Below, in pieces: positions 42,392 through 54,310 of a stretch of DNA of 64,000 nt (position 1 is its first letter; each line of letters starts with the position of its first letter). The notes under the pieces are model-generated. The model was not told the DNA's origin and ran no database searches. It saw nothing but the letters and a program-made list of their open reading frames with translations. Source of the DNA: Trichostrongylus colubriformis (lineage: Eukaryota; Nematoda; Chromadorea; Rhabditida; Trichostrongylidae); the NCBI GenBank assembly GCA_963978905.1, contig OZ022257.1, positions 33,129,685 to 33,193,684 of the forward strand, in the 5' to 3' direction. The position numbers and the translations under genes are program-made.

Positions 42392-44561
42392 AGACGGCAT
42401 TCATAGTTTGCGGGAAAGCGGTGCGTTTTTGTGGAAAGAAGAATAGACACGTATCGATTGGAAACTGCAGAATTTGCGTTTCTGTGGTGAGAAGAATAGA
42501 TACGTATCGATTGGGAGAATTGCGGAATTTGCATCTTGTGGAAATGAAAAATTGTGGAAAGCGTGGAAGCCACGTGCGTGTCATTTCACGCAGCTCACAT
42601 TTCGCGAACGGTGGACCATGCTTAACTGTATAAATCACCTTTCCTTTCACTTTTCATCATTTTAATTCTGAGATTCCCCTTACATCCTCTCTCTTGCAAT
42701 CTTACTGAAATGGCAATACTTCTGCTTCCCTACAGTGGGTAATAAAAAACGAATCTATGTCTTTTAAATGTTCATTCGTATGAATAACAATGCTTCAGTT
42801 GCAGATTCGATCAATCGTCCAGGTACAGCTAATGTGAGTCCATTTTTTCACTCATTTTTTTTGTGAACAGGTGAGGGGATAAGAGCTGTTTTTTTATTCC
42901 GATGTTGATGCTCCTCACGATGCTAGCTAGGCTTCTTGCTTAGAGGTGCACTCATGACGTCTTGGGACATAACGATGTTCCTGAAACATCGTTTGTCCCA
43001 AGCTACACTGAGACAAGTGTGATTTTTAATCACACTTGTCTCAGTGTAGCTGGTTGGCGGTTAGAGCCGTAGTAAGGAAAGGGGGTGGAAATTCACTTCG
43101 TGTTCGGCGTTATTTTCGCCCCAGCTCTGGCAGGAAAATAAACCCCTATCTCCGTCCTCTAAGATTAGGCAAAAGTACACGTTCAAGTGTGCAAATTGAT
43201 GCCTGTAGAATAGCACATCGAAGGATAGTAACGCAAAAATAAGTGCCTCTTCCGATTAATTAGCTCCTTTACCCACTTACCACCTCTAACTCGTATCTAT
43301 CCTACGCCTTGACAGAGTTTACTCACAAGAAAAGTCCGTCTAAGTAGTTGCGCTGTCATGCAGGAGGCAAGAAGTGCATGACACATACATGTTTGTTGAT
43401 CCGCACGCACTCCTTTTTGCGGGTATGCTTGCTCGCAAATTTTTGGAATGAAATGTGTTCTATTTTCTGAGACTTTGTTTTCGTTTCGTTGCATTGAAAT
43501 GTGAAGTTAGATGATATTGTCCATGTTGATGTCAAATGAAAGATAAGCTATTTGTTCTCATTTTCTCTTGAGTTCGGAAAGAGCTTACATACATCTGATA
43601 AATGATGTCTAAATAGACTTTGAAGAGAAACCGCCATTACCATGCAGGGACACAGACATATTTAGAGATACAGTTTCTCTTCAAAATCGGATGTCACACG
43701 GTTGTGCTAAGAGGGATCATCAATCACGATCTAGACTGATTTGAAAGAAACCTATCACTGTCTTTCCTGAGAACTTTTTTCCATAAAAGTCAGCATCTTC
43801 GAAAACTCTCTAAGATCGATATTGAAAATTTACCCTAGCACTGGTGTGTTGCAAGTTTTCCGGTGATCAGTAAGCGGTCAAGTCGGCCATGAGTGGGTTT
43901 ACTTCACGAGGCGATTGATTTACTACTGATTTCGAGATCTTGACCGCGTACTTGGTCCAATTAGGCCAAAGAATAAAGGCAGATATCCGTGAAGGTAAAT
44001 ACGTAATAGAGGGAAATTTGTAACTCAAATAGTTAAGTCAGGGCATCTTTGACTGAATACAGTTTCTAACTGAGAGCCGAAACGAGCAGGAACGACGATG
44101 AAGGGGATGCTAGTTATTGGTGCAGTTCATAATTCATTGTTTCACTCTCACAAGAACATCAATTTCGTCGTTTCTACAGTGTAATGCCCTCCACACAACA
44201 TGCTGACATGAACTCTCGGCACGCTGCTCTGAACGCTTGCACGCCGCCCCAAAGATACTACAGTGGGACAGCAGACGGAATTCTCGAATCAAAAACGATT
44301 GATTGAGAGCAGAAAAGAGTGAACGAGAAGGGAAGAAACTGTGTGGTGAAAAAGCAGAGAGCTATCTTTTCCTTCAGCGTATAAAGTGCTTTGTCTTATC
44401 ATCTACGTTCGCTGACGAAGCAATCGATACGTATCTTATCCCTTTCCGCATTCCCACAAAAACGCGAATTCCGCAGTTTCTCCAATCGATACGTATCTAT
44501 TCTTCTTTTCACAAAAAGCGAACTCCGCAAAAACGCAAATTCCAAAACTATAACGCTGCCT
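42392..44561. mobile_element. Harbinger-like non-autonomous element, left copy
   Basis: Right end CGCTGCC next to TTA (44562-44564); the decayed left end AGACGGCATTCATAGTTTG follows TTA at 42389-42391. Mirror image of 44565-46660. Contains minisatellite at both ends (42400-42560 and 44440-44550) and an interior that aligns with the complement of 45550-46430 (for example CTCTTCAAAATCGGATGTC and GAATAAAGGCAGATA). About 42640-43540 appears to be extra sequence including hairpins. A 3-bp TWA duplication fits the PIF/Harbinger superfamily. Confidence 0.65.
43003..43051. repeat. Perfect 24-bp hairpin palindrome
   Basis: AGCTACACTGAGACAAGTGT... and exact complement around a 3-base centre; directly preceded by a second hairpin (CTTGGGACATAACGATG ... 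CATCGTTTGTCCCAAG, 42961-43002). Same size class as the hairpin at 20700. Confidence 0.75.
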
Positions 44562-44574
44562 TAGGCAGCGTTCA

Positions 44575-45270
44575 TACTTTTGGAATTTGCGTTTTTGCAT
44601 TTTTGCGTTTTTGTGGAAAGAAGAATAGATACGTATCGATTTGCGTTTCTGCGTTTTTACGTTTTTGTGAAAATGCGGAATTGTGGAAATGCGGATAAAG
44701 CATTACATACGTATCGATTTCCATGCCACGAAGAGACGAGAGAATTAGAGAAGGGAAAGTGTGGAATTTGCGTTTTTGTAGAAATGCGGAGAGGAAAATT
44801 AGATACGTATCGATTTGCGAAACTTGCGTTTTTGCGTTTTTGTGGAAATGCGGAATTGTGGAAATGCGGATAAAGCATTAGATACGTGTCGATTTCCATG
44901 CCACGAAGAGACGAGAGAATTAGAGAAAGGAAAGTGTGGAATTTGCGTTTATGCGTTTTTGTGGAAATGCGGAATCGTGGAATTTGCGTTTTTGTAGAAA
45001 TGCGGAAAGGAAGATTAGATACGTGTCGATTTGCGGAACTTGCGTTTTTGCGTTTTTGTGGAAATGCGGAATCGTGGAATTTGCGTTTTTGCGTTTTTGT
45101 GGAAGGAAGATTAGATACGTATCGATTTGCGGAACTTGCGTTTTTGCGTTTTTGTGGAAATGCGGAACCGTGGAATTTGCGTTTTTGCGTTTTTGTGGAA
45201 GGAAGATTAGATACGTATCAATTTGCGGAATTTGCGTTTTTGTGGAAATGAGGAAATGGATAAGATACGT
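44575..45270 (+). repeat. Minisatellite of GCGTTTTTGTGG / GATACGTATCGATT units
   Basis: Higher-order repeat: each ~85-110-bp period combines one to three GCGTTTTT motifs, TGTGGAAATGCGGAA and AGATACGTATCGATTTGCGG, where TACGTATCGAT is itself near-palindromic. About eight periods. The left copy has it in complement (44440-44550). Translated forms look like Cys/Phe-rich proteins but are only the repeat. Confidence 0.8.
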
Positions 45271-45806
45271 GTCGATTGCTTCGTCAGCGAAGGTGAATGA
45301 TAAGACGAAGCACTTTCCTTATTGAAGGAACAGATTGATCTTATACATTGCTTTAACAGTTTTTTCCCTTCTCGTTCACTCTTTCGTGCTGTCGATCATT
45401 CGTTTTTGATGTGTGACTTTCGTCTGCTGTCACACTGTAGTGTGTCTTTGGGTGGCGTGCAAGTGTTTCGAACGGCGTACCTGGAGTTCATGTCACCAGT
45501 GTTGTGTGGAGAGTAATAACGACGAAATCAAGATCCTTGTGAGACTAAAACGTGTAATACGGGCTGTCACAGACTAGACCCCCCCCCCCCTTCATCATAG
45601 ATTGTTTCTGCTTTCAGTGAGATTTGTATCTAGTTGAAGATGCCCTAACTTAATTATTTCAATTACAAGTTTCCCATCTTTATTACATATATACCTTTGC
45701 AAGTATCTGCCTTTATTCTTCGACGCTTATCCGTGACATGAGTGGAGCAGCTACGTAGCCAAGATCTTGAATAGGTAGTAAATCAATCCTCTCGTGAAGT
45801 AACCCC

Positions 45807-46093
45807 GGGTGTGTTGCAAGTGTTCCGTTTCTAAAGGTCGGCACCGAACTGGGTCACCGCCCTTCGCGAATTGTCCGAATGGTGGCGTGTCCTGCTCTGG
45901 GCTCTTCCAGGTTTGCCTACGCTTTTTTAGGGGAGAAGCTTTGGCAGCGTGTTTTTACCTGTCTTTACCTGATTGCAATCCGCCGCGCAACCTGACCTGA
46001 CCTCCCCAGTCGGAGCACTTGCACTCCACCCAGTAACCCCACTCATGGGTGTCCTGACCCCACAGTAATCATCGGAACTCTTGCAACACACCC
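45807..46093. mobile_element. 287-bp MITE nested in right Harbinger-like copy
   Basis: Ends GGGTGTGTTGCAAGTGTTCC and complement (one mismatch in 21 bp). GC-richer than its host. The left copy holds only a shortened version (around 43842-43915), so either it was present in the ancestor and deleted there, or it was inserted twice. Confidence 0.7.
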
Positions 46094-46663
46094 GTGCTAA
46101 GATGAATTTTCAATAACGATTTTGAACAGATTTAAAATATGTCTGACTTTTGTGTAAGATATTCTTAGGGAAGGAAGTGGCAGACTTCTTCTGAATCGGT
46201 TCTGGATCGTAATTGACGATCCACCTTAGCACAACCGTGTGACCTTCGATTTTGGAGAGAAACTGTACTTCTCACCAAATCATGTCTATATCCCTGCACG
46301 AAAATAGCAGTTTCTCTTCAAAATCGACTAAAACCATTTATCAAATGTATATAAGCTCCTATCCTTTTATCCGTATTTATATAAGCTCTTTCCGAACTCA
46401 AGAAAATGAGAACAAGTAGCTCATCATCATCCGTTCGACCGTTGCGAATGATGAGCTGCGTGGAATGACACGCACCGCGCACGTGCTTCCACGCTTTCCA
46501 CATTCCACATTTCCACAAACACGAAAAAACGCAAATTCCACAATTCCGCATTTACACAAAACGCGAAAACGCAAATTCCGCAAATCGATACGTATCTACT
46601 CTTCTCTCCACAAAAACGCAAAAACGCAAAAACGCAAATTCCAAAAGTATGAACGCTGCCTTA

Positions 46664-47064
46664 TTGCTGCTTGTCATATCTTTGCGAATAGTCATCCTTA
46701 ATTGGAAGTGTAGATAGTTTAGTGGTCGAACCATTTCGTTCCACTTGATATAGGAGCAAGAACGAAATATGTTAACCCATAGATCATCTGAGATTGGCTC
46801 TGGTGGTCGATAGGTGGTAGCAAACAGTGCGACGGCCTCCATTCAAGCTATCCGTATCGGTTTCAACTAAATCCTATCAAAAAATATAACTTCGGTGTCG
46901 CCGTTTCACCTCACACGTCGCTGCTCACTGAAGCAACGCTCGGGTGCCATACGACTCTGCTTCAATGCCATACGATTTAAGCGCACATGATGAGCCTTAT
47001 TACTTCACATCACTTTGGAACATCCACCATTATCAGCGTCTCCGTACCGATTTTATCATTGTGA
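46664..47064. other. No recognised feature
   Basis: AT-rich sequence between the Harbinger-like element and the G-rich tandem repeat. GATAGTTTAGTGGTCGAACC at 46714 is weakly like the foldback outer arm. Confidence 0.35.
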
Positions 47065-47065
47065 G

Positions 47066-47165
47066 GGGGGCATCTTACTATGGACCCTATCGCAATTAGG
47101 GGGGCATCTAACTATGAACCCTATCGCAATTAGGGGGGGGGGCATCCTACTATGGACCCTTTTTA
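47066..47165 (+). repeat. Short G-rich tandem repeat
   Basis: Three copies of a ~44-bp unit containing GGGGGGCATC, ACTATGGACCCTATCGC and AATTA. Confidence 0.75.
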
Positions 47166-47299
47166 TCTTAGCCAAGAAGTGGGATGGAGCCCCTTCCTTC
47201 TTCCTTCGAGGCCTAGAAGAATGTACGCCTGAATGTGCAGAGATCCCACGAAAATCCATCGGAGGTACTCATCAATGGAACTTTTTGTGAGATGCCCAC

Positions 47300-48115
47300 T
47301 CTCATTGCGATAGCACCCATTTCTCAATTAATTTACGGCGCCTTTTACCCCTTCATCAGTTCTTATCACTTTAAATCCTTCACCACTGATGACCTCGTTC
47401 CACCCTCTATAATTCCTGTGACAGCCGAAGCCTCAAGATTGATGCAAGGAGCCCAACTAATTAGTGGCATTTACTGAACGTCCCTTATCTATCTTTCAGT
47501 TGCTATTAATTATTGTCTACCACCTGCAATGTTCCCTTCTCTTAAAACGAACCTATAAATTCAACGGATTAAGGAAATTATGAAACGCGAAACAGGCTCA
47601 GTGACAGTTGTCTTTCAAGGCTTTAACACCCCTTATCAGTCCTGATCAGTAATCAGGATCTATTACGCCTCTATCTCACATCACACAAGACCTGTGCCAA
47701 TGCTTCATTGTCAGCTCGGAAGGCGCAGCGTACTAGGTGAGCCTTGCTTTCCAACACTCCTTATTAGCCGGTACCAGCTCTTGTTAGGGGCAGTCACCCA
47801 CGAATAGTATCTCTACCTCACATCAAACAACACCTGTGAATGCCAATGCTTCATTACAGTCTGTAAGGCGCAACGAATTGAATAACCTTTGTGTTTCTTA
47901 TCAGCCCTTATCAGTCGTTACTGGGACAAGTCAGCAAGTCATCCACTATCACTATACTCGTGCTACCCTCCCCTCCCCACCCCACACACACACCCATCGC
48001 CTATAAAAACCAGTGGTCAGCTTTGCCGATGAAAGATATGAATTTCGTAACAATCAGACAGAAACACGCACAACAAGCATATTCAGCTGACTATATACAG
48101 TAGGTAACAAGCACT
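47300..48115 (+). repeat. Foldback-family arm, strongly decayed
   Basis: Plus-oriented units with CCTTATCAGTCCTGATCAG, CACACCCATCGCCTATAAA, then the loop side ATGAATTTCGTAACAATCAG and CTATATACAGTAGG. About two diverged units; no opposite arm found nearby. Confidence 0.5.
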
Positions 48116-48219
48116 TACCCTGCAGATCCACCGAGTAAGAATTTTGCCCACTTTGGGATTTTTTTATCCGTGGCCATGCGCCGAGCTCAGACGACCACTA
48201 GCTTTTCTATAACATTTTC

Positions 48220-48420
48220 ATGCGAACACTATTTCGTTTTTCCAAAAGCAATTTTGAAAGTTTGAAACTTGATTGCCTTGAAACGTACGGACGTCTGTGT
48301 GAGAGTGACGACTACCCTTCACGAGAAGAATGTGCAAATGCTTCGCCAGACTCACGAGTGTCTAGCATATCACGAATGATTGCCTTGCTTGCCATAACAA
48401 GGGTAAAGCTTAAGCATTAG
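48220..48420 (+). CDS. Candidate small exon, unknown
   Basis: Open frame FSKSNFESLKLDCLETYGRL followed by an acidic, Ser/Cys-containing segment. A GTAAAG after ATAACAAGG (48399-48407) could be a donor. No family recognised and no partner exon found. Could equally be chance. Confidence 0.18.
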   Translation: MRTLFRFSKSNFESLKLDCLETYGRLCESDDYPSREECANASPDSRVSSISRMIALLAITRVKLKH

Positions 48421-48805
48421 AAGTTCAGAAACCGAGATCCAGGAGATCAGGAGATGAAGCGTAGTGGCGAAATAGTATCGGATAGGAAAACTGATCAGAA
48501 CATAAGGCGATCACGTTTTGTGTAAGCATTCTATTGTGGTAACAGTAACGACTAATCGCTTCACTCTTGCATCTCATCATCCTACATGAGTAACTCAAGA
48601 TGTGCCATTAGGACAGTAAATTTGCGTGACCGCATGCGGCGTGCCACGCTATTGACGTTAGCTAGGGATGACGTAGCTATTATGACGCTCCTAGTTCGCA
48701 ACCATCGCGACGCACGATAACCACACTCCCAACCCGCCTAGATCATTGAATCCGAACATAATTTATCTGATGATATTAATCTACCCGAGAACCAGTTTCG
48801 ATTAA

Positions 48806-49290
48806 AGGCACTCCACGCGATAATCAAAGTGGTCCTTACCTTCTCAGGGTAAGTAGACCCTTGGATGATTGTGAAGACTGCACCCTTTTAGCGGCGCCAC
48901 GGCTCACGCCGCGCCGGGCTGATCAACCTGAGCCGAGTTGAGCCCACCGAGTCGAGCCACGCTCGGCTTAGACGAGAGGGAATCTTGCGATAAGACAAGA
49001 TAAGGCAGCGATAACAATAGTGAAGGTAGCTTCAACAGGGAAGAACGGGTGATATGTAGCATTTTGCTCGATATCATTGAGCAAATTTCATTTCTAATCT
49101 TCCATACTCGTACGAGGACAGATGGCAGGGAGCTTTATGAAGGGTTTTGATTCATTTTTCTTCACTAGTGGGTGAACCAGGGCCTCCATATCCTGTAACA
49201 CGCGTGATAGCTCCCACAATTTTTTGCGAGGTGTGCCTTTGAGTCAGATGTCGGGAGCGCTAAAATATGACGTTGGAGCTTGGGTGTTGC
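48806..49290 (+). repeat. Dispersed repeat, copy A
   Basis: Matches 53795-54310 in order: GGCACTCCACGCGATAATCA, AGACCCTTGGATG, GAGTTGAGCCCACCGAGTCG, CTTGCGATAAGAC, AGCTTTATGAAGGG, TTTTGATTCATTTTT and GCAAGGTGTGCCTT-like endings. Non-coding. No inverted ends seen. Confidence 0.7.
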
Positions 49291-49744
49291 TTTTCCTTGG
49301 AACTGCCAACTTTTTTCTCATCGTGGAGAGAAGTCGCGATGTGGGCCGAGACCGAACCTACAACCTGCATAGTCAGCACCAATGACGTTGTACCGAGCAA
49401 CACTGATATGGTAGTTCAAATCATCGAGACAAGGCTTTAATCAGCTTGAAGTTACATTCTCAACGTAGTTGACGTGTCAAGAACATTTGCCTTGCACACT
49501 ACTACTGGCATCATTTGTACGCTCATTGGAATTTGCCATATCATACCCAGAATCCCGCCATACCATACGTCCTGCCACATGCCCCAACGACTCTTCCATT
49601 AGCTACCGAACATCGTTTCCACCACTTGGAAAGCTCACCGGAGCGTAGCTTGAGTGACAATGTGGAAATGAAGTGAAGTAAAGTCTTCTCGAGGACTCTC
49701 TGCGGTAACTAGCATTGCCTGCGTCTCTGCATCCGAACTTTTCC
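49291..49744. other. No recognised feature
   Basis: Short ORFs only; no repeat match noticed. Confidence 0.35.
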
Positions 49745-50075
49745 ACTCGTACTATGGATGTGCATGTTTTCACTAATCTATGTATATGTATAAGGACAGC
49801 ATGGCGTTTCTTGTTCACTAACAACAACTAACACAGAGTGGCGTCATTCCGCTCTCGCGATGGTGGACTGGTTGAGTTTTTTTCATGTGCGGGGTCTCTT
49901 AGGCTAATTTCCTGATTTTCCGTCAGAAGCGCATGTAGGTTAAGGCGTATGGCGGTGTTGTAGGCGACATCCTAAACCTTGAGCCACGTTTAGGTCATCG
50001 AAGAAGACGATATGGTCGAAAAGTCGGGCCCTCAATAATAAAACGTCAATAAAAGAAACTTTTCTGACATGACCG
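49745..50075 (+). mobile_element. Penelope terminal segment remnant
   Basis: Aligns with 33990-34260: ATGTATAAGGACAGCATGGC, AACACAGAGTGGCGTCATTC, TTGAGCCACGTTTAGG, AAGACGATATGGTCGAAAAG and AATAATAAA. The hammerhead-like core is altered (GAAAAGTC). No coding part is attached on the left. Confidence 0.65.
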
Positions 50076-50863
50076 CTTTGACTGACATTCCCTTGTACGA
50101 TGCTTACTTGATAAACAGTGGAAACAAAGTCGGTTATCTCTAGTGCCCTGGATTCGAGTTGCGGGGTAGAAAAAATGAGTGCAGTTGAAGCTGGAGTGTT
50201 GATTCGAGTCACAGAAGCTGCAAAAAGTTTGTTTTTCATATGCACTTGGTGCTGAAGTTGGTTCCCTTCGTCTAGAATAAACGCTAGAAAACTGAGTTTC
50301 GCTTTGTAGGCCCTTCTTTGAAACTTTTGAGACCGCTGAACGCTGACGTACCCTTCTCTCTTAAGTTGGCAACGGCTTTACAGTGAAATTCAATTTCCCG
50401 TAATGTTGCTTCCTTATAAATTATTTCATTTAAATGTGCATGAGTTCAGTCGGGATGAGATTGTGTGTGTATTTCCGAACTGTCGAATATTTTGCTTCTG
50501 ATGTGACGAGAAAGCTTGTTGAGTAAGCTGGCTCCCAGTGCAATCTCGTTCGAGTCATCACCATAGACGCATAACTGTCTAGTTAATGTAAGCATTTTGT
50601 TGTAGAGTGACTAAAGGTTTCTTCATTTGGGATACCCATAGATTGATTGTGGGGCTCTTCCTCGCAGAAAAGATTTAAGCAACGGAAACTTGTTCGTGTT
50701 GTCCAGTTCCACTTCACTGCATATCAGTATTGAATTGCGTGAAAAAAAATTCTGGGCTCCAGTAGGTCGCCATCAAGCGTTGGAAGATGGAGTCTGCTCA
50801 AGAGGGAGGCATCAACAATGCTCATCATAGGAGCTGTTTGGGCCTTAGAGACTGTGGGAAATA
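50076..50863. other. No recognised feature
   Basis: Between Penelope remnants; may be old retroelement sequence but nothing is readable. Confidence 0.3.
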
Positions 50864-51508
50864 GGTGTCGGTCGAGCTTAAATCGATTGTTTTACGTAAT
50901 CGTGGATATGATCAAGCGATTGCGTCGTTCGAACCGTTAAATGACGTATCGCTAACTCGGTTTCAATCGAATTCAAAACTTCGTCAGATTTCTGAAGAAT
51001 ACTCACAGTTTCCTGCATCGTTCGTGTGTAATCTCCGTAATTCTGCACAAATGTTAATGGGCTCTTTCTTCTTCTGGACGGCCCTCTGAACATTGAACCA
51101 TTCAATGTGGAGCTGCAGCTGCTTGATGTTCGTGTGTGTCTTTATGAGTCCTTCTCGAGCCTCGATGATTTCTTCTCTTAGATCTGCACTGTCCTCATTG
51201 CTGAGTGACGTAAACGCTGTGTCTCTTTTTGCGACGCCGACGCCTTGAAGCATCTCCTTCATGGTATTACACTATCGCATAAGCCGTTTTTTGCGCAGAC
51301 CTATCTGCCGGCGCACTTTACCGCTATCAAACATCTCTTCGTGGCATTTTGAAGTTCTCGTTGTCACTGTGGTCGCCGTGCTTGCCGTCGCCGTGGTCGC
51401 CATTATATGGACTCTGCACGCCTTTTGGAGAAAGATTACTGGAAGAACTGAAGTACTGACACAACGTGAGGGTTTATATATCAAACCCTCGTGATAAAAT
51501 GAACACAA
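50864..51508 (-). pseudogene. Coiled-coil ORF, probably N-terminal part of a Penelope element
   Basis: One minus-strand frame from 51508 with a TAG near 51271, continuing EMLQGVGVAKRDTAFTSLSN, REEIIEAREGLIKTHTNIKQ and AVQKKKEPINICAELRR to 50984. A frameshifted remainder (ILQKSDEVLNSIETELAIRH) runs to 50878. Charged heptads predict coiled coil. Being on the same strand and next to the Penelope fragment 51540-52400 suggests the 5' part of a partial tandem copy, but the N-terminal domain is not diagnostic. Confidence 0.4.
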
Positions 51509-51539
51509 AACAATACAAATGATATCACTAATTCTGCAT

Positions 51540-52400
51540 AGGTGTCGTTGGTGGAGGTCTTCTTGCAGGGTGCAGAAAAATTTCTCTTTAGTGTGTTCAT
51601 CAATACGACATCATTGGTTAGATCCGCTCTTCTGAAAAGTTGTTGCATGTACCGAAGTGATCTGAGATGAAAGGTAGTTGGAGGTATAATTTATCTTCAT
51701 CCCCGTACGGAAAAAGCCTTGGTCTGCCCCGTCTATTGGTCTGCCATGTCGAATAGCTGTTGAGATTAGCTATTTGATCAGTTGATCTTCTCGACACCTC
51801 TCGCTTCTTATTTGCGGTCCATATTACCACAGCAGTTCTGTACATATTACGTAACACTGCTCCTTTAACTACTTTCGGGTGCGTCAATGATGCATGAAAT
51901 GTTATATTTTCGGAGCTCCCTTTCCTATATCACTTCACATCATAGGTACCACAGGACACTCTTACTAGGTGTTCAGAAAAGGTAGCTAGCCCTCACGTGG
52001 GGCCTCACGAGTCAACTTAATGTAGTGTGGCTGACCGCTGAGGATGTTCAACAACTCATTCATTTCTGAGTGAGTTAATGTTATAGCGCAGCAGTCGCCA
52101 ATGTAATGGCAGTACATGACTGGTACACGCGCTTGCACAAGGAGTTCGGTTTCACTCATGAAGCATATAGATCATCAAGCATGTCTGAACCGCTTGAAGT
52201 GTTTCACCGTTGCTAATGTTGGTGTAAAGCGCGGACACGTCACTGCATCACATGAGTATTTTCCTTTCATCTCCTTGTGTAAATTGTTGGAACACCACTT
52301 ATTGCACTTCTCGAGCAGTCAAGATCAATCGGAAGTTCTGAACTTCAGGTCCTTACCGACGACGAGTTGTTGAAACGTAGACAGTACAAAAGTGCCTCAC
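51540..52400 (-). mobile_element. Decayed Penelope reverse transcriptase/linker
   Basis: Minus-strand motifs in order from 52300: SDVSALYTNISNGETLQAVQ (motif A), MYCHYIGDCCAITLTHSEMN (the YxDD box changed to YIGD, so one catalytic Asp is lost), GQPHYIKLTREAPREG, and HPKVVKGAVLRNMYRTAV near 51870. Multiple stops. A different Penelope subfamily from 31506-34305. Confidence 0.75.
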
Positions 52401-53794
52401 TATAAAAGCACAACGAAGCGAAGCGAAAAAGATTTATGCAAGATGCATTAATACATGTACTTTATGATTTCCCCTCTTTTGTTCACATAACAGCTATAGG
52501 AGCGCGGTGAGATTCCAAACAATGATAGTAAGACACTCTATGCCCACCATATACATGTATTAATTTGTATTAATTTACTTTCTTGTATTAAGCTTCAGAT
52601 GGGCACCGATTCCAAAGGGACCTGGGAGTACTCCCCATTATCAATCCGAGATCTATATTGATAAGTACAAAGCAGAGAGAAGGACAAAAGAAAAAGAAGG
52701 TGCCGGAAATGATGATGCTCTCCGTCGCGAGTGACCGGATAGGCAGTATCTTCTGTCCGAGCAGAGACATTCTTTCATGTCGAGATGATCATGAAGCCTG
52801 AAAAAATTCTGCGATTTCCAAATTTAGTAAGAAAAATATCACCTTCTTGTGAATCGTAGTAGAATCGGAATCTGAAGCGTTTCTAAGTTAAGAAAACTGT
52901 TGGGTCAGTCACAGTCTTACTACATTGAGTGTTTCTTGCTTTCCCTCGTTAATACTTTGGTAAAAGTCAAGGTTATTGTGCACCACACAGTAGATAGGCA
53001 AACGCTTTTCTGATTTATAGTGACTTTTCGGACTTTCCTTTATTAGCGTTGTTTGAATGTACTTTGAGCCTGTGAGGGAATATGGTTTTCGGCTGCTTTT
53101 TCTCAAGCGATTTCAAATTCACAACAAGTGGAAAGAAGAAGTAGTGAAAGTCGGCTCGGAGCATAATGGCCGATTTTGGCGGAAATGCTCTCAAGATCTC
53201 AGGAAGTGCCCAAGCACAACAACTGTTGGTCATCTGAATGAAATGGTAGAAGTTGAATTTCAGACGCACGTCTACAGGTTTGTTAAGAAACTTTGAAATC
53301 TGCAGGTATCTAACTTGGACGATAAAACGACAATCATAACACCACGAGGACTCAAATTAATACACTGGAACCAGTCGCCCCCAAAGAATGCAAAACAAAC
53401 CACAGCCCATAGAGAATGTACAACATTTCTCGTGGTATACTCCGTGCGTAATTCATCAATCCGGCTTAACCGCAACGCCTGCTTTAGTGCCCTGCCCGCC
53501 CAGCAAAAGAGATTGGTATCTTTTTGATGTGCTCAATCAGTACACGGAATTGGTCACTGCGCGCAACAGTTGCCCTGCTGTCCTCGTTGTGAACTGGCAG
53601 TGCGCGAAGGGCATAACGATCATGAGCTGCGGTGACCTGACCCAATTCGTAAGTTTTGGATAACCGTATCCTTTGCACGACGGAACCACATCGCAATAGT
53701 AATATGCACTATGAAAGATTGTTGAATGAACAATGAAAACCCCCTACATCCACTATTACGATCCATATGCCTCCTTGCTTGACTCATTGTTGCT
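52401..53794. other. No recognised gene or repeat
   Basis: TACATGTATTAATTTGTATTAA (52552) partly repeats the ATTAATACATG near 52447. ORFs of up to 91 residues (for example 53388-53663) lack family resemblance. Confidence 0.35.
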
Positions 53795-54310
53795 CTTAGA
53801 GGCACACCACGCGATGATCAAAGTGGTCACTTACCTTCTTAGAGCAGGTAGACCCTTGGATGGTTGTGAAGATTTTCGACCTTGTGAGGACCCTTTTCGC
53901 TGCGCCACGACTCACCCTCGCCGCGCACGGCCTGGACGACCTGAGCTGAGTTGAGCCCACCGAGTCGAAACACACCTGGTCTTAGACGATCAAATTTCCA
54001 ACGTGGCTCTTACGTGGAGAAGGAAACTTGCGATAAGACGAGATAAGACAGCGATTTTAATAGCGAAGGTTGCTTCAACAGGAAAGAACAGGTGAGTATT
54101 TTGCGCGATATCATCAAGCAAAAACTTTTCCTAATTTCCCATACTCGTATGAAGACTGAGGGCAGGTAGCTTTATTTTTGTAGTTGTGGAGGGTTTTGAT
54201 TCATTTTTTTCACTGGTGAGTGAAACAGGGCCTCTACATCCTGTAACACCGCGCAACAGCTCTCAAATTTTTTCGCAAGGTGTGCCTTCAAGAGCTCTCG
54301 GGAAATAAAA
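53795..54310 (+). repeat. Dispersed repeat, copy B
   Basis: Collinear with copy A at 48806-49290 and with the window start; includes GGCACACCACGCGATGATCA, GAGTTGAGCCCACCGAGTCG and TTGCGATAAGACGAGATAAG. Confidence 0.7.

Larger units (their letters stand above)
44565..46660. mobile_element. Harbinger-like non-autonomous element, right copy
   Basis: Starts GGCAGCGTTCATACTTTTGG and ends with its complement (CCAAAAGTATGAACGCTGCC), flanked by TTA at 44562-44564 and 46661-46663. Length 2096 bp. Near the ends are runs of TTTGCGTTTTTGCGTTTTTG; the interior (45310-46430) is not coding. No transposase seen. Carries a nested 287-bp MITE (45807-46093). Confidence 0.75.

Noticed and set aside
44303..45325. 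Overlapping ORFs of 80-131 residues with repeated Cys/Phe-rich motifs (ICVFAFLRFCG)
   Set aside because: They are the translation of the GCGTTTTT minisatellite in several frames and both strands, not a protein.
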